Assembly (NCBI GenBank): GCA_947493175.1
Contig: CANLQD010000003.1
Coordinates: forward strand, 930,001-994,000
Source of the DNA: an uncultured Flavobacteriaceae bacterium
GTDB lineage: Bacteria > Bacteroidota > Bacteroidia > Flavobacteriales > Flavobacteriaceae
DNA length: 64,000 nt
Reading direction: 5' to 3'
This document shows positions 8,401 through 15,020 of this stretch, piece by piece (positions within the stretch are counted from its first letter, which is position 1; every line of letters starts with the position of its first letter). The position numbers and the translations under genes were made by a program. The notes below the pieces were generated by a model that saw only the letters and a list, made by a program, of their open reading frames with translations, was not told the DNA's origin and made no database searches.

Positions 8401-8855
8401 GTCGATTTCCAATCAGAGGCCACAGGAATCAGATGTTCCGTAATTTGTGGGTTTAAAGCGGCCATTTCCCAAGCGATACCTCCTCCCAAAGAGCCTCCGA
8501 TAATAGCAAAGAGCTTCTCAATTTCTAGTTGCGCCAATCCCAGCAAGAATATTTTGGCAATATCACCGGCTACAAAATCCTTATAATTATCAATTACGAA
8601 CTTATCGTAACCATTGCCCGGAATGTTGAACGAAAGGATGGTGTACCGATCGGTGTCTATACATTTTCCCGGACCTATCAAAGCGGCCCACCAACCGTCT
8701 TTTCCCGTCACGTTCGAGTTTCCGGTTAATGCATGATTTACCAAGACAACTGGGGCTGTATGCAGCTTTCTGCCAAATAGCTGATAGGACAGCGCTATCT
8801 CCTGCGACACGCCGCTACGTGTTTTAAAATCTGGAAAACGAAGGTGGTACAGCAT
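5469..8855 (-). CDS. Trifunctional fusion: homoserine O-acetyltransferase-like (MetX) / aspartate kinase / homoserine dehydrogenase
   Basis: One 1128-residue reading frame carries three enzymes. Residues 1-320 are a MetX alpha/beta hydrolase: NHALTGNS near the oxyanion hole, nucleophile Ser122 in GGSLGGG, Asp265 and His298 (GHDAF) completing the triad. Residues from about 325 to 765 are aspartate kinase: KFGGKSL, a GRNGSNYTAA substrate motif and ACT regulatory region. Residues from about 768 to the end are homoserine dehydrogenase: NAD(P)-binding FGHGNVGG, SSNKIA, FSGSLSYIFN, and GFTEPDPREDLSGNDVGRK. The last two match ThrA. Together they cover aspartate to activated homoserine except aspartate semialdehyde dehydrogenase. 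No internal stop or frameshift was seen. It lies between metY and metZ; a perfect hairpin precedes it and a dispersed repeat supplies its stop codon. Feedback by threonine or methionine cannot be judged from sequence. Confidence 0.92.
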   Translation of the reverse strand: MLYHLRFPDFKTRSGVSQEIALSYQLFGRKLHTAPVVLVNHALTGNSNVTGKDGWWAALIGPGKCIDTDRYTILSFNIPGNGYDKFVIDNYKDFVAGDIAKIFLLGLAQLEIEKLFAIIGGSLGGGIAWEMAALNPQITEHLIPVASDWKSTDWLIANCQIQEQFLVNSKKPVHDARMHAMLCYRTPESFKERFKRSTNEELQVFNVESWLMHHGQKLQERFQLSAYKLMNQLLKTIDITRNGEERFFDLQNSDTNIHIIGVDSDLFFTAKENKETFKQLAQANSNVTYGEVQSLHGHDAFLIEFEQMQKLLHNIFNENGKSKKIKILKFGGKSLSNGEGLGRMLDIVAAKVERGENIAVVLSAREKATDQLEAILTEAVNGGNYKNAFEAFEKYQQHTFSNIKLAEEFSALAKLFEGVALLGDVSEKVKDEVLAYGELISAKLITKLLIGRGIKAIQLDSRELIKTNDTFGDAKLLEEPSQENVLRRFSQLNTDEVPVVTGFIASTLNGETTTLGRNGSNYTAALLANFLDAEELQNFTHVDGIYTANPDLVPEAKRIAHLSYSEANELANFGATILHAKTIIPLIEKNIPLRILNTYNGDNEGTLISAKSSKEGIKSLSVIEDLALVNLEGRGLLGKVGIDARIFRTLETNNISVSIISQGSSERGIGLVVKRNRAKDAKRALENEFTTDLKSRDINTITVVDAVSVISIVGQDLSTFHKPYNALIKNQVVPLLFNNTISGKNVSLVVNKEDLHKALNVMHGQIFGINKKVNLAIFGHGNVGGTLIDQILKSTKTIEKRKGIDLNVFAVVNSKKLVLNKDGVKKGWKSTLKKNGIPYKIGDIFRYAKQHHLENLIAVDNTANVDFVANYFDFVENGFDLVSSNKIANTLGFDYYQLLREELAKNQKQYLYETNVGAGLPLIDTIKLLHLSGENITRIKGVFSGSLSYIFNTFSEVDAPFSSILKDAMQKGFTEPDPREDLSGNDVGRKLLILARELDLRNEFSDIKIQNLIPDALRTASVDFFLKNLDVLNDTFNEIKRNQQTGHVLRYIGDLHGNLQKEKGLLDVQLVSVPKESALGQVKGSDSIIEIYTESYGEHPLVIQGAGAGAAVTARGVFGDILRIAEKG

Positions 8856-8898
8856 CAGGTTGGGGTATTAAGACCTCAAGAATCTTTGGATATCTATA

Positions 8899-8927
8899 AC
8901 CCCAAAGGTTTTTAAAACCTTTGGGGT
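8899..8927. terminator. Strong hairpin between metY and the fusion gene
   Basis: ACCCCAAAGGTTTT pairs perfectly with AAAACCTTTGGGGT. A T-rich tail follows on the plus strand only, whereas the genes on both sides run on the minus strand. In the minus direction it would be a stable hairpin without U tract, so it could act as an RNA processing or stability element between metY and the fusion rather than a full terminator. Confidence 0.55.
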
Positions 8928-8940
8928 CTTTCTATTTTTG

Positions 8941-10233
8941 TTATGCCAAAACGGATTTGTCGATAGTTGCAAAAGCCGCTTCTAAATCGGCCTTTAAATC
9001 CTCGATATCTTCCAAACCTACCGACAAGCGGATCAAATCTTTTGTAACTCCGGTAGACTCTTGGGCGGCATCATCCAATTGTTGATGGGTCGTACTCGCA
9101 GGATGTATAATCAAAGACTTGGTATCCCCTATGTTGGCTAGCAAAGAAAATATGTTGGTCTCATCAGCAATTTTTTTGGCCGACTCAAAACCGCCTTTTA
9201 CACCGAATGTAAGAATACCACTTTGCCCCTTTGGGAGATACGTTTCTGCCTGAGCAACATACTTGCTTGACTTTAGACCGGGATAATTGACCCAAGCGAC
9301 CTCTGAACGGGTTTCCAACCATTGGGCCAAAGCCAAGGCATTTTCACTATGCTTTTTCATACGTATGGGCAACGTCTCCAAACCTTGGATAATCTGCCAA
9401 GAATTGAAAGGGCTGGGTGCACCTCCGAAGTCCCGTAAACCTTCAATTCGCACTTTGGCGATAAAGGCTGCGGCTCCCAATACCTCATGGTATACCAGAC
9501 CGTGATATCCAGGCGACGGCTCCGTAAATTCAGGGAATTTGCCGTTCCCGTAATCAAAAGTTCCGGCATCAATGATAACCCCTCCCAACGATGTACCATT
9601 GCCATTGATGTATTTGGTCAAAGAATGAATAACAATATTGGCACCGTGCTCTATTGGATTCAATAGGGCCGGAGTCGCCACGGTATTGTCGACCATAAAA
9701 GGAATCTTCGCGGCTTTCGCCTCCGTGGCGATCGCTTTCAGATCCAACACATCCAATTTGGGGTTCCCCAACGATTCTGCAAAAATAACGCGTGTATTCT
9801 CGACTACCGCCTTCCCAAAATTCTTGGGATCGGTAGGGTCTACAAAAGTGGTGGTAATACCGAGTCGCGGGAGGGTATTAGCCAACAGATTATACGTTCC
9901 TCCATACAGGCTATTAGATGCTACAATGTGGTCTCCGGCACGTAAGAGCACCAATAAAGCGGTTGAAATAGCAGCGGTGCCGGAAGCGGTCGCGACCGCA
10001 GCAATTCCCCCTTCGAGGGCGGCCAGGCGTTGTTCCAGAACGTCATTGGTGGGATTGTTGAGACGGGTATAGATAAAACCCGGTTCAGATAGATTGAACA
10101 GATTGGCCGCATGATCGGCATCGTTGAAAACATAGGCCGTACTCTGATAAATAGGTACCGCCCGTGTACCGCCATTCGCATTTACATCGTGTCCCGCATG
10201 CAATGCACTTGTTGAAAATTTTTGTTCGCTCAT
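8941..10233 (-). CDS. metY: O-acetylhomoserine sulfhydrylase (aminocarboxypropyltransferase) MetY
   Basis: This cytoplasmic PLP enzyme makes homocysteine from O-acetylhomoserine and sulfide. At 430 residues it has the long form typical of MetY. Motifs seen are the N-terminal STSALHAGHD, YTRLNNPTNDVLE, PLP lysine in IHSLTKYINGNG, and C-terminal IIHPASTTHQQL. It is the first gene after the SAM-I riboswitch (10356-10480), so it should be shut off when SAM is plentiful. The fusion gene that makes its substrate follows 85 bp downstream on the same strand, with a hairpin in between. Cysteine/sulfide input comes from the neighbouring cys genes. Confidence 0.96.
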   Translation of the reverse strand: MSEQKFSTSALHAGHDVNANGGTRAVPIYQSTAYVFNDADHAANLFNLSEPGFIYTRLNNPTNDVLEQRLAALEGGIAAVATASGTAAISTALLVLLRAGDHIVASNSLYGGTYNLLANTLPRLGITTTFVDPTDPKNFGKAVVENTRVIFAESLGNPKLDVLDLKAIATEAKAAKIPFMVDNTVATPALLNPIEHGANIVIHSLTKYINGNGTSLGGVIIDAGTFDYGNGKFPEFTEPSPGYHGLVYHEVLGAAAFIAKVRIEGLRDFGGAPSPFNSWQIIQGLETLPIRMKKHSENALALAQWLETRSEVAWVNYPGLKSSKYVAQAETYLPKGQSGILTFGVKGGFESAKKIADETNIFSLLANIGDTKSLIIHPASTTHQQLDDAAQESTGVTKDLIRLSVGLEDIEDLKADLEAAFATIDKSVLA

Positions 10234-10355
10234 GATTTTGTTTTTTAATTATTAAACATCAAACTAAAAAAGCCAAACCTTCCCGGCCATAAACGGCGAA
10301 AAGTAAAATCAAAGAGTTATAAGAAAGCTAAAAATTACGAGGGTAATTTATTTGC

Positions 10356-10480
10356 GTTATCTGTCACGTTATAAACGTGATAGAATGTAGCACCTTCTCT
10401 ATTGCCGATAAGCTATCGGCGAAACAAAGGGTTGCTAAGGCTTCAAAGGGTCTATTCCCTCCACCTTTCTTGATAACTAT
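10356..10480 (-). ncRNA. SAM-I (S-box) riboswitch upstream of metY
   Basis: On the minus strand the conserved core is nearly complete: GTTATC (P1 5' strand, 10472-10477), CAAGAAAGGTGGAGGGA, then GAAGCC and GCAACC, a P3 stem CCGATA/TATCGG, AGGTGCTACATTC, a P4 stem TCACGTT/AACGTGA and GATAAC (P1 3' strand, 10356-10361). These are the hallmarks of the S-box. The expression platform to the metY ATG at 10233 is about 120 bases. A weak stem GCCGGG/TTTGGC with three G-U pairs, followed by six T residues (about 10263-10290), could be the attenuator; translational control is the alternative. Confidence 0.95.
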
Positions 10481-10508
10481 TCAATACGTGTTTGAACTTA
10501 AGAAGTAC

Positions 10509-10516
10509 AAATATAG
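10509..10516 (-). promoter_or_regulatory. Candidate -7 box for riboswitch-metY transcript
   Basis: Minus-strand TATATTTG fits TAnnTTTG exactly. Transcription would start near 10502, about 20 bases before the SAM-I aptamer. No convincing -33 TTG was found at the expected distance. The box overlaps the tail of the metK terminator hairpin. Confidence 0.5.
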
Positions 10517-10519
10517 AAG

Positions 10520-10546
10520 GGGGAAATTAAAAATCCCCCTTTTTTA
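10520..10546. terminator. Hairpin terminator after metK
   Basis: GGGGGA (10520-10525) pairs with TCCCCC (10535-10540) around an A/T loop. T residues follow on the plus side and a moderately T-rich TTCTATATTTG on the minus side, where it ends the metK transcript just before the metY promoter. Confidence 0.65.
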
Positions 10547-10554
10547 TAAAAAAA

Positions 10555-11811
10555 TTAAAGTTGAAAGGCTTTTTTCACTTGATCGACCATGTCTAACTTT
10601 TCCCAAGTGAAAAGCTCTACCTTTTTCTCGATACGACCATTATACGGTGATTCGTACACCTTAGTGACTACCTTTGGTTCTTTCCCCATATGCCCATATG
10701 CGGCAGACTCTAAATAAATCGGGTTTCTAAGCTTTAAACGTTCTTCGATGGCAAATGGGCGCATGTCAAATAATTCCTCGACCTGTCTGGCGATTTCGCC
10801 ATCGGTCAGGTCTATATTGGCCGTACCATAGGTATCCACAAAAATAGATGTGGGTTCTACCACCCCGATAGCATAACTGACCTGCACCAAAATCTCATCG
10901 GATACACCTGCCGCTACCAAATTCTTTGCAATATGCCGAGAGGCATAGGCGGCACTTCTGTCGACCTTACTTGGGTCTTTTCCGCTAAAGGCACCACCAC
11001 CGTGCGCGCCTTTTCCACCATAGGTGTCTACAATAATCTTTCTACCGGTCAATCCCGTATCGCCATGGGGACCACCGATAACGAATTTGCCCGTCGGATT
11101 GATATGATAGGTAATCTGGTCATCAAATAGTTCCTGGATTTTAGCTGGAAGCTGCTCCTTTACCTTAGGAATCAAGATTTCAATAATATCTTTCTTGATA
11201 GCTGCCAACATTTTTTCATCGCTCTTGTCAAACTCATCATGCTGTGTGGAAACTACAATGGTATCTATTCGCTGCGGCACGTTGTCGTCGGAATACTCGA
11301 TGGTCACCTGAGCTTTTGCATCAGGTCTCAGGTATTTGATTTCTTTGTCGGCCTTCCTTAAATCGGCCAGTACTTGCAGAATCCGGTGCGAAATATCGAG
11401 TGCCAATGGCATATAATTGGCTGTTTCCTTGGTCGCATAACCGAACATCATTCCCTGATCACCTGCTCCCTGTTCTTCTTTATTGCCTCGATCTACCCCC
11501 TGGTTAATGTCCTGTGATTGCTCATGAATCAAAGAAATAACACCACACGAGTCTCCACTAAACTGATATTCACCTTCGGTATATCCAATGTTATTGATGA
11601 CCCCTCGGGCAATATTCTGAACATCTAGATAGGTCTTACTTTTAACCTCTCCCGCCAGCACTACCTGCCCGGTAGTGACCAAGGTTTCGCACGCGACCTT
11701 ACTTTCAGGGTCAAAGGCCAAAAAGTGGTCTAACAGGGCATCGCTAATTTGGTCGGCCACCTTATCGGGATGCCCTTCGCTTACAGATTCAGAAGTAAAT
11801 AAATATGACAT
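10555..11811 (-). CDS. metK: S-adenosylmethionine synthetase MetK
   Basis: MetK forms SAM from methionine and ATP, releasing phosphate and pyrophosphate. The 418-residue product begins [15 protein letters not shown] and has the family signatures [12 protein letters not shown] and [19 protein letters not shown]. The length is slightly above the usual 384-400, with extra charged sequence near [14 protein letters not shown], as often in Bacteroidota. It lies upstream of the metY riboswitch on the same strand. Its own 5' leader holds a SAM-II-like element (11952-11998), so its product probably feeds back on both metK and metY. Confidence 0.97.
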   Translation of the reverse strand: MSYLFTSESVSEGHPDKVADQISDALLDHFLAFDPESKVACETLVTTGQVVLAGEVKSKTYLDVQNIARGVINNIGYTEGEYQFSGDSCGVISLIHEQSQDINQGVDRGNKEEQGAGDQGMMFGYATKETANYMPLALDISHRILQVLADLRKADKEIKYLRPDAKAQVTIEYSDDNVPQRIDTIVVSTQHDEFDKSDEKMLAAIKKDIIEILIPKVKEQLPAKIQELFDDQITYHINPTGKFVIGGPHGDTGLTGRKIIVDTYGGKGAHGGGAFSGKDPSKVDRSAAYASRHIAKNLVAAGVSDEILVQVSYAIGVVEPTSIFVDTYGTANIDLTDGEIARQVEELFDMRPFAIEERLKLRNPIYLESAAYGHMGKEPKVVTKVYESPYNGRIEKKVELFTWEKLDMVDQVKKAFQL

Positions 11812-11951
11812 AGTCTACAACATTTTTATCGGAAAGGAATTTGACAGACTTGCTAAAAGAAGAATGATATCTTTGACTCAATATCAACTGCTTTAGCATT
11901 TTTCAACACCGAAAAAACTCGGCATCTGTTCTTGATGGAACAGGTACTGAA

Positions 11952-11998
11952 ACCAGTTCAGCACTTAGAGGTTGCAATCAGTCAAATCCTTCCTCTGT
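11952..11998 (-). ncRNA. SAM-II-like riboswitch in the metK leader
   Basis: Minus-strand reading gives an H-type pseudoknot matching SAM-II: P1 AGAGG (11992-11996) with CCTCT, the loop GATTTGACTGATTGCAA in place of the known GATTTAACCGTATTGCAA, and a 3' segment AAGTGCTGAACTGGT. P2 can form from GCA with TGC and ACT with GGT, as in the SAM-II structure. The usual TGCTAAA reads TGCTGAA here. Downstream, CTGAA/TTCAG and CTGTTC/GAACAG hairpins could form the alternative fold. The position is right: it begins a few bases after a -7 box and 140 bases before the metK ATG. The one-base departure and absence of a covariance test keep confidence moderate. Confidence 0.7.
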
Positions 11999-12009
11999 TA
12001 TTACGCGGG

Positions 12010-12017
12010 CAAAAATA
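12010..12017 (-). promoter_or_regulatory. Candidate -7 box for riboswitch-metK transcript
   Basis: Minus-strand TATTTTTG fits TAnnTTTG. Predicted transcription start near 12003 leaves only about five bases before the SAM-II-like P1 stem, matching the layout at metY. No clear -33 element. Confidence 0.5.
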
Positions 12018-12059
12018 ATAAAATAGTTTTGTCTTCTTTACATATCACGATAAGATTTG

Positions 12060-12188
12060 TCAAAAAGTCAAAAAGTACAATTGGCTGCTTTCCATGAACG
12101 AATATGGATCGGCCCCACGCTCTACGATCAAGTATCCCTGCATCATGTAGTCTTCTAATATAGTCATTTGACCTTCCTTGAATTTCAT
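12060..12188 (-). CDS. Possible small protein, 42 residues
   Basis: An open frame from ATG at 12188 to TGA at 12060 encodes MKFKEGQMTILEDYMMQGY, then LIVERGADPYSFMESS and a hydrophobic end. The amino-acid composition is protein-like and the frame stays open well upstream of the ATG, into the divergent kinase gene, without another ATG in that stretch. It fills the gap between the metK promoter and the deoxynucleoside kinase gene. No ribosome-binding site is evident and no family is recognised. It could equally be chance. Ribosome profiling or conservation across relatives would decide. Confidence 0.35.
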   Translation of the reverse strand: MKFKEGQMTILEDYMMQGYLIVERGADPYSFMESSQLYFLTF

Positions 12189-12221
12189 GGGTATTTCGGC
12201 GTATATTTTTTCCCAAACTCG

Positions 12222-12236
12222 ATATACTTCGTATAT
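12222..12236. promoter_or_regulatory. Short inverted repeat upstream of deoxynucleoside kinase
   Basis: ATATAC-TTC-GTATAT is a perfect 6-bp inverted repeat 48 bp before the kinase start. It may be an operator or a small hairpin; followed on the plus strand by a T-rich stretch. No regulator can be assigned. Confidence 0.3.
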
Positions 12237-12283
12237 TGTGTTTATTTTTTGACCAAACCACCAAACCTTTAAATAAAGCGGAA

Positions 12284-12898
12284 ATGCACATTGCAGTTGC
12301 AGGAAATATTGGCGCCGGAAAGACTACTTTGACCAAATTGTTGGCTAAACATTATAAGTGGGAAGCCCATTTCGAAGAGGTGGTAGACAACCCCTATCTC
12401 GATGATTTCTATACACAGATGGAACGATGGAGCTTTAACCTGCAAATCTATTTCCTAAACCATCGATACCGACAGATTTTAGCGATTCGGGAGAGTGGCA
12501 AAAACGTAATTCAAGATCGAACCATATATGAGGATGCCTTTATTTTTGCGCCCAACCTACATGCCATGGGTTTGATGACCAATCGGGACTTCACCAACTA
12601 TAAAAGCCTGTTCGAGCTGATGGAAAGTTTGGTACAACCCCCCGAACTTCTAATCTATCTTCGAAGTTCGATTCCCAATCTGGTAAAACAGATTCATAAA
12701 CGTGGAAGGGAATATGAAAACTCTATCTCTATCGACTATCTAAGCCGCCTCAACGAACGTTATGAGGCTTGGGTACACACCTACGAAAAGGGCAACCTTT
12801 TGATCGTTGATGTCGACAATCTTGATTTTGTCGACAATCCGGAAGATCTGGGAACCGTCATCAATAGAATCGATGCGGAAATCAACGGACTGTTTTAG
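12284..12898 (+). CDS. Deoxynucleoside kinase (dAK/dGK family)
   Basis: This 204-residue kinase phosphorylates deoxynucleosides in the salvage pathway. I place the start at the ATG at 12284, because the P-loop GNIGAGKTT then sits at residues 7-15 as in the family; an upstream in-frame ATG at 12236 would add 16 unrelated residues. Other family marks are the FEEVVDNPYLDDFY segment, the DRTIYEDA motif (the substrate/ERS-type region DR..YED), and a lid sequence KQIHKRGREYE. It is a stand-alone plus-strand gene. Salvage partners in the window are the CNT nucleoside transporter, cytidine deaminase and thymidylate synthase. Which base it prefers cannot be read from the sequence. Confidence 0.9.
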   Translation: MHIAVAGNIGAGKTTLTKLLAKHYKWEAHFEEVVDNPYLDDFYTQMERWSFNLQIYFLNHRYRQILAIRESGKNVIQDRTIYEDAFIFAPNLHAMGLMTNRDFTNYKSLFELMESLVQPPELLIYLRSSIPNLVKQIHKRGREYENSISIDYLSRLNERYEAWVHTYEKGNLLIVDVDNLDFVDNPEDLGTVINRIDAEINGLF

Positions 12899-12933
12899 CG
12901 GAAAGAAGAAGAAATCCCCTTCCATTATTCTCC

Positions 12934-13947
12934 TTAAATAAGACCTAATTCTTTTGCATGTATTTCGGCTTGGTCGCTATCTTCAACAAATGAGACAGGC
13001 GTGTGGTAATCGGCAAACAACGTCTTGATTCTTTTCATACGCTTGCGGTGGCCCACATCCCTTAAATAGATTGCCAGAATGCGGTTGGGATACTGTTCAT
13101 TGATCGCTTTGTAGATATCAGCGTCATGTTCCCCACTATCCCCTATCAGAACAAATTTCAATTTTGGGTAGGTTTTGAGGATGTTTTCTATTTCGTGTGT
13201 TTTGTGCGGCTTTTCGGTTTTGCGATTCCCCAAGGTGGCGGCCATACTTCGTAACAGAATCGGCCCTTTCGGAAAACGGTTTTTAGTCAGGAAAAACTCT
13301 AAATAGCGATACAGATTCCATGGGCTGTTACTTACGTAAAAAATAGGATTTGCCCCGCTACCTGAACTTCCTCGATGCAGTTGGTGGTAAAATTCCGCGG
13401 CCCCTTTTAAGGGAACACGAATCGAAGCGGTCTTAAAGAAGGTATTGTAAAGTGCTTTCCATTTTAAGAACGAGGCCACCCCAGTATGTAGAATGGTATC
13501 ATCGATATCACTGATAACCCCATAATCGGCATTCGTTGGGGGTATCAATATTTCACCCGGGAAGCGGTTTTCCGCTTTTATAGTCCGTTTGAGAAAAGGG
13601 TCGGAATACGATATTTCATACGGAAGCCATCCCTCCGAATTTGTCAAAACATCCAGGCCCGATAGGGAATTGTCTATTAAAAAGTAGCCGTGATTGTCGG
13701 TGTGGCCAGCAACTGATCGGCCATCGGAAAGTGTCAGGTCTATCGGAGTGTTTTTAATCTCATCGGTCTCGAAGCGTTTGTACGTATTTCGCAGAATCCC
13801 GTACCAGCCTTTTTCGACCAGATCGATTTCTTCATCTTCCAAAGCTCTTCCTCTAGCGTACAGGTGATCCTTGGTACCATAGGTCTGAAAGGCGATGATC
13901 TGCAGTTGGTCTTTTTTACCAAAGATTCCCATAGGATAAAGATACAT
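12934..13947 (-). CDS. APP1-like (DUF2183) HAD-fold phosphatase
   Basis: The 337-residue protein matches the DUF2183 / phosphatidate phosphatase APP1 catalytic family. The HAD nucleophile motif is ISDIDDTILHTG (DxDxT) at about residue 148, followed by FYVSNSPWNLY (motif II with Ser/Asn) and IGDSGEHDADIY (motif IV acidic cluster). The N-terminal half (GRALEDEEID, later beta-rich) is the usual beta-sandwich-like extension of bacterial members. The start may be the ATG at 13947 or the in-frame ATG at 13932. Yeast App1 dephosphorylates phosphatidate; the bacterial substrate is unproven. It is convergent with the deoxynucleoside kinase gene, 35 bp apart, and no signal peptide is visible. Confidence 0.85.
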   Translation of the reverse strand: MYLYPMGIFGKKDQLQIIAFQTYGTKDHLYARGRALEDEEIDLVEKGWYGILRNTYKRFETDEIKNTPIDLTLSDGRSVAGHTDNHGYFLIDNSLSGLDVLTNSEGWLPYEISYSDPFLKRTIKAENRFPGEILIPPTNADYGVISDIDDTILHTGVASFLKWKALYNTFFKTASIRVPLKGAAEFYHQLHRGSSGSGANPIFYVSNSPWNLYRYLEFFLTKNRFPKGPILLRSMAATLGNRKTEKPHKTHEIENILKTYPKLKFVLIGDSGEHDADIYKAINEQYPNRILAIYLRDVGHRKRMKRIKTLFADYHTPVSFVEDSDQAEIHAKELGLI

Positions 13948-14233
13948 TTTCTGAACCGAGTATTTGTAACGATTTACTAGTCGAGAACTAAGGTCGTCTT
14001 AATTAAGAGCCGCTGTTTTAATCTTCATATCCCACCTTTGGAATCTCATGTTTCCGGTTCCCTCAATCAAATGACCTGTTCCCTCATTCGCAGTTTTAAA
14101 AGGGGCGATCATGACCTAGATTTACGGCAACAACAATCACCAAGCCTAAAATAGGTCACCGATTCTAGACAGATGGCCGACTTTTCGAATTCATGTATAA
14201 CCGCGCCGTCAAAAGCGTTTAACTTAAAGAGAA

Positions 14234-14938
14234 ATGGAACAAAAAAAGAACCCGAAAGCAGATCTGAACCGCAGTAGCGGACTCTTCTTTATTACCGGTT
14301 TGGTACTGGTCATGGCCTTGGCATATGTGGCCTTGGAATGGAAAACCTATGAAAATAAAACGGAAATCGACATAGCCCTTAATGCCCAGGATGATTTAAC
14401 CGAGGAAGTACCATTCATCCAGCCTATTGCACCACCGCCACCACCGCCACCAGCCCCCATAATACCAGATGAAATTGAAATCATTGATGATGAGGACGAC
14501 ATCATAGAAACACTCATTGATGATACGGATACCAATATAGACGAAGAAGTTTCGTATGAAGATATCGTCGTAGAAGACATAGTGGAAGATGTCCCAGTAC
14601 CTTTTGAAGTAATAGAAGACGTACCTGTCTTTCCAGGTTGCGAGGACGCTGCAGATAAAAAATCCTGCTTTAAAGCCATGATGAAAAAACATATCAAAAA
14701 AAACTTCCGATACCCTGAGGTAGAGCAAGAACTAGGAATTCAAGGAAGGGTAAGTGTCTTGTTTGTCATTCAAAAAGATGGTAGTATTGGAAATATCCGA
14801 ATGAGAGGTCCCAACAAAAATCTAGAAAAAGAAGCTGGTAGGATCATCAAAAAACTACCGAGAATGACACCTGGTAAACAACGAGGCAAAGAGGTAAAAG
14901 TACCCTTTAGCATCCCGATCACCTTTAAATTGCAATAG
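14234..14938 (+). CDS. TonB-family energy transducer
   Basis: This 234-residue protein couples the inner-membrane proton motive force to outer-membrane transport. It has a short cytoplasmic N-terminus, one membrane anchor (about residues 17-34), a proline-rich spacer PPPPPPAPIIP, a long acidic linker, and a C-terminal TonB domain (about 150-234) with FRYPEVEQELGIQGRV and PFSIPITFKLQ. A VFPGCEDAADKKSCF segment with two cysteines precedes the domain, as is common in Bacteroidota TonB proteins. No exbB/exbD lies next to it. It stands alone between the APP1-like gene and hppA and ends in a strong bidirectional terminator. Confidence 0.93.
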   Translation: MEQKKNPKADLNRSSGLFFITGLVLVMALAYVALEWKTYENKTEIDIALNAQDDLTEEVPFIQPIAPPPPPPPAPIIPDEIEIIDDEDDIIETLIDDTDTNIDEEVSYEDIVVEDIVEDVPVPFEVIEDVPVFPGCEDAADKKSCFKAMMKKHIKKNFRYPEVEQELGIQGRVSVLFVIQKDGSIGNIRMRGPNKNLEKEAGRIIKKLPRMTPGKQRGKEVKVPFSIPITFKLQ

Positions 14939-14964
14939 TATTCCTAAATAGAAAGTATCCCACA

Positions 14965-15000
14965 AAAAAGGCCGCAACACTAAGTGTTGCGGCCTTTTTA
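14965..15000. terminator. Strong bidirectional terminator, tonB/hppA
   Basis: GGCCGCAACACT (14970-14981) pairs perfectly with AGTGTTGCGGCC, flanked by A and T runs on both sides, between two convergent genes. It should terminate transcription in both directions. Confidence 0.9.
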
Positions 15001-15020
15001 CTATACGGTCATAGAAACGT

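Noticed and set aside
12001..12336. 111-codon open frame on the minus strand
   Set aside because: It overlaps the deoxynucleoside kinase start on the opposite strand and reads as a frame-shadow; the more protein-like frame in this stretch is the 42-codon one at 12060-12188.
14347..14728. Two long Ser/Tyr-rich minus-strand frames
   Set aside because: They are antisense to the acidic, proline-rich linker of the TonB gene, whose repetitive codons create open shadow frames.
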